DNA from: Aliiruegeria haliotis
Lineage (GTDB): Bacteria > Pseudomonadota > Alphaproteobacteria > Rhodobacterales > Rhodobacteraceae
Assembly: GCF_003003255.1 (NCBI RefSeq)
Contig: NZ_PVTD01000001.1
Coordinates: forward strand, 496,001-560,000
DNA length: 64,000 bases
Direction: 5' to 3'
In this document: piece after piece, positions 61,386 to 64,000 of the stretch
Layout of the letters: each line of letters begins with the position of its first letter
How positions within the stretch are numbered: position 1 is the stretch's first letter
The notes under the pieces: model-generated
The model's input: only the letters and a program-made list of their open reading frames with translations
Databases searched by the model: none
What the model was told of the DNA's origin: nothing
Translations under genes and position numbers: made by a program

Positions 61386-63688
61386 CGGATGTGCCTTCCT
61401 GCCTGCGCGGCATATTCCACCACCTGCCCGAAGGAGAGCCCGGCGTCATTGCAAGGGACCGTCCGGTGCATCCGCAGCGGGATCTTCAGACCGGTCGTCC
61501 TGTCGAGGATTTCCCGTACCAGCCGGGCATTCTGGAACACGCCTCCGGTCAGGCCGATCTGCGAACAGGGGAACTGCGCACATAGGATCCGGGCAAGGTC
61601 CGGGACAACCTGCGCCAAGCTGGCGTGGACATCGACGGCCCGTTCCCGCGGACGTCGGCGGTCGTTGGTCAAGGCGGGCAGGAGCGGCGCCCAATCAACT
61701 TCCCAGATCCCGTCGCGTTTGGTGATCGGCATTCGGGTCGGCTGGCCGGCGATGCGCCCGGCAAGGGTTTCCAGCCGCATCGGCCCCTGCGCTTCGAAAC
61801 TGCCGTGGGTGATGCCCGTCACGATGCAGGCCGCCGCATCGAAGATCCGCCCGGCGGCGGTGGTTTCGATTGTGTTGATGCTCTGTTTCCAGGCGGTGTA
61901 GGCGATCCTGACCCCGTCGGGCGGGTTGGGGAGGTCGCGCCCCTCCGCCCAGCAGAGCGCGGCGGCACTGCGCCAGGGCTCGCGCCCCGCCCGCACGCCG
62001 CCGGTGAGTCTGAATGGCCGGAACCGGGCGACGCGACGCCAGCGCCCGGGCTGGCCCCAGAGCACGTCGCCGCCCCAGAGCGTGCCGTCTTCGCCCAGTC
62101 CCACGCCATCCCAGGCAAAGGTCAGCCAGTCTCCGCTGGCCTCCGGATGGTCTGCGGCCAGCGCCGAGGCATGGGCGTGATGATGCAGGATCTGCACCAC
62201 CGGAAGGCCTTGCTTTCGCGCCCAGCGGTGGGTGGTGTAGCCCGGATGGGCATCACACAGCAGGACGCTGGCCCGCGCACCGTAGAGGTCCTGAAGGCTG
62301 CCCGAGACCGCGTGCAGCACCTCAAGGCTACGTGGGCTGTCCATGTCCCCGATGTGGGGGGAGAGGACCGCGCGGTTGCCGAAGCCGAGAGTCATGGTGG
62401 CCTTCATCTGGGATCCAAGGGCGAGCACCGGGGAAGCGACCGACCGTGGAAGCGCCAGTTCGAGCGGCGCGGTGCCACGGCCGGTTCGCAGCGGGACAAT
62501 CGTTCCTCCGATCTCCCGAAGCACCGGATCGTCGGCGGGGCGCGCAATGGGCCGATCGTGGTGCAGGACGGCATCGGCCACGCCGAACAGGTGCGCGTCG
62601 ACCTCCGCCGGAGTGGTGAGAACCGGCTCGCCGCTGAGGTTCGCCGAGGTTGCGACCAGCGGTCGGCAGAGCGCGTCCAGCAACAGGACGTGCAGCGGGC
62701 TGTAGGGCAGGAAGAGACCAAGATCGCCACAATCCGGTGCGACGGCGGGCGCCAGATCGGTCTCTGCCCGGCGTGGCAGCAGCACGATGGGACGGTGCGG
62801 CGCCCGCAACGCCTCGGCCGCGGGGGCGGTGAGGGTGACGAGCGCCCGGGCGCTGTCCAGACCATCGGCGCCGCATTCTGCGACCATGATGGCAAAGGGT
62901 TTGTCGGGGCGGCGCTTGCGGTCGCGAAGACGCTGAACGGTTGCCGCGTTGCCAGCATCGCACATCAGGTGATAGCCACCGATCCCCCGAACGGCGAGGA
63001 TCTCCCCGGATGTCAGCGCCGCAATAGCCGCCTGAAGGGCTGTTTCGGTGCCCGCAATGTCAGGCTGTCCCCAGCGCGCGAACCGCAGCGAGGGGCCGCA
63101 GTCCGGGCAGGCAATGGGTTCGGCGTGGAAGCGGCGGTTCATGGGGTCCTCGTACTCCCTGCGACAGGCCGCGCAGAGCGTGAAATCGGCCATCGTCGTC
63201 TGTGGCCGGTCATAGGGCATCCCCTCGATCAGCGTGTAGCGGGGCCCGCACTGGGTGCAGTTGATGAAGGGATAGCGATGGCGCCGATCCGACGGGTCGC
63301 GCATTTCCCGCAGGCAATCCGCGCAGACGGATGTGTCGGCGGGAACGAAGATCGACGCATCGGACCGCGCGTCGCTGTCGCGGATCGTGAACCCCGTCAT
63401 CCCCAGCGGGGCAGCATCGGCAACCTTGCCCAGGGCCGGCCGGGAAAGGGGCGGGGCCTTGTCCACGACGTCCCGGAGCCAGGCCCCGACATCCTCTTGC
63501 GGTCCCTCGACATGGGCGTGCACCTCGCCCATCCGGTTGCGAACCCAGCCCCGCAGGCCATGCGCGACCGCGATGCGGTACACATGCGGACGAAAGCCGA
63601 CACCCTGAACATGGCCGGTCAGAACGATCCGCCGCGCCACGGGGGACGCATCGGCGTCATGCGCAGGGACGTCCGGGGTGCAGGTCAT
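61382..63688 (-). CDS. hypF: carbamoyltransferase HypF
   Basis: 768-aa HypF, which makes the carbamoyl-derived precursor of the CN ligand and transfers it to HypE. Domains in order: acylphosphatase (residues 15-105, LTGHVQGVGFRPHVYRIA), two zinc fingers (CADCLREM..CTQCGPRY and CAACRREY..CPDCGPSL, about 120-210), YrdC-like, and Kae1-like C-terminal domain with HHHAHASALAADH. Start at 63688, which overlaps the hypD stop; sequence upstream in the same frame is not coding. Order hypD-hypF-hypE is unusual in lacking hypC next to D at this end. Confidence 0.96.
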   Translation of the reverse strand: MTCTPDVPAHDADASPVARRIVLTGHVQGVGFRPHVYRIAVAHGLRGWVRNRMGEVHAHVEGPQEDVGAWLRDVVDKAPPLSRPALGKVADAAPLGMTGFTIRDSDARSDASIFVPADTSVCADCLREMRDPSDRRHRYPFINCTQCGPRYTLIEGMPYDRPQTTMADFTLCAACRREYEDPMNRRFHAEPIACPDCGPSLRFARWGQPDIAGTETALQAAIAALTSGEILAVRGIGGYHLMCDAGNAATVQRLRDRKRRPDKPFAIMVAECGADGLDSARALVTLTAPAAEALRAPHRPIVLLPRRAETDLAPAVAPDCGDLGLFLPYSPLHVLLLDALCRPLVATSANLSGEPVLTTPAEVDAHLFGVADAVLHHDRPIARPADDPVLREIGGTIVPLRTGRGTAPLELALPRSVASPVLALGSQMKATMTLGFGNRAVLSPHIGDMDSPRSLEVLHAVSGSLQDLYGARASVLLCDAHPGYTTHRWARKQGLPVVQILHHHAHASALAADHPEASGDWLTFAWDGVGLGEDGTLWGGDVLWGQPGRWRRVARFRPFRLTGGVRAGREPWRSAAALCWAEGRDLPNPPDGVRIAYTAWKQSINTIETTAAGRIFDAAACIVTGITHGSFEAQGPMRLETLAGRIAGQPTRMPITKRDGIWEVDWAPLLPALTNDRRRPRERAVDVHASLAQVVPDLARILCAQFPCSQIGLTGGVFQNARLVREILDRTTGLKIPLRMHRTVPCNDAGLSFGQVVEYAAQAGRHIR

Positions 63689-64000
63689 GCGATTGCCTGT
63701 TTCGCGCGGCTCCGCCGCCCGCCGGCCCACCAGATCCGGCAGGCGCCTTCGTCGGAGACCATGCAGGGCCCGACCGGGGTGCGGGGCGTGCAGGGTCCGC
63801 CGAAGATCCGGCACTGGTCGGGGCGGATCTGCCCCAGCACAACCCGGGCGCAATCGCAGCCGGCGGGCATCTCCCCCGCACGCCGGCGGGTGTCGTCCCG
63901 GACAACGGGAAAGACCTTTCGCGCATCATGGGCGGCATATTCCGCGCGCAGCGCAAAGCCGGAGGCGGGAAGCGTGCCGATGCCACGCCAGGCTGCGTCC
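63685..64000 (-). CDS. hypD: hydrogenase maturation protein HypD, 3' end only
   Basis: The last 104 or so residues of HypD; the gene continues beyond the window on the right. WRGIGTLPASGFALRAEYAA is the conserved C-terminal segment, CDCARVVLGQI and CRIFGGPCTP / GPCMVSDEGAC are the Cys clusters of the family (the C-terminal [4Fe-4S] ligands). It overlaps hypF (ATGA). HypD with HypC carries the Fe(CN)2CO unit. Confidence 0.92.
   Translation of the reverse strand, partial: DAAWRGIGTLPASGFALRAEYAAHDARKVFPVVRDDTRRRAGEMPAGCDCARVVLGQIRPDQCRIFGGPCTPRTPVGPCMVSDEGACRIWWAGGRRSRAKQAIA

Overview
The window looks like a chromosomal segment of a GC-rich alphaproteobacterium, most likely a member of the Rhodobacteraceae/Roseobacter group. 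This rests on the gene complement (DctBD with TRAP DctPQM, a VPLPA-type C-terminal sorting signal, RTX and ExeM-type secreted proteins, the typical A-type FeS carrier beginning MFSIPGKQAV, and hyp genes) and on the many ATGA start/stop overlaps. No rRNA, tRNA, CRISPR array, prophage or intact insertion sequence was seen. Layout: 1-3.3 kb, 3' part of a very large secreted nuclease. 3.4-11.7 kb, one tightly coupled minus-strand operon: NMT1/THI5-type ABC importer (binding protein, ATPase, permease), cytosine-deaminase-like amidohydrolase, FAD-linked oxidase, two flavodoxin-fold oxidoreductases, an isopenicillin-N-synthase-like dioxygenase and a creatininase-family amidohydrolase. It reads as an uptake-and-catabolism unit for an unidentified N-heterocycle. 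12.2-17.2 kb, a TauE/SafE permease, an RTX protein, a family-level unknown and a cytochrome P450. 17.5-25 kb, C4-dicarboxylate sensing and uptake: dctB-dctD, a small P-loop kinase-like gene, then dctP-dctQ-dctM with tandem palindromes upstream and three consecutive hairpins between dctP and dctQ. 25.2-30.1 kb, ferric-iron ABC components (fbpA and, separately, fbpB) sharing a GATAAAAAC motif, a VPLPA-CTERM surface protein and tpiA. 30.2-39.8 kb, housekeeping: LysR, FeS carrier plus SufT-like protein, tgt, lon, and an SDR/TetR divergent pair. 39.8-40.9 kb, a decayed stretch with a probable IS110-type transposase remnant. 41.5-55.5 kb, the most unusual region. A response regulator and a PAS-rich hybrid histidine kinase (minus strand) are divergent from a plus-strand series: a 62-aa protein, a cysteine-synthase/glutaredoxin fusion, a PLP decarboxylase, an OsmC-type peroxidase, three arginine-rich microproteins of 36-41 aa, two FAD oxygenases/reductases, an alpha/beta hydrolase with Asp nucleophile, a group-I truncated haemoglobin, a PAS-nucleotidyl cyclase and a second PAS histidine kinase related to the first. 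The gene set suggests a sulfur/redox specialised pathway with its own gas/redox signalling, but its product is unknown. 55.5-57.3 kb and 59.4-60.4 kb hold no gene that can be supported; between them is an M13 metallopeptidase. 60.4-64 kb, [NiFe]-hydrogenase maturation genes hypE, hypF and the 3' end of hypD, which runs off the window.
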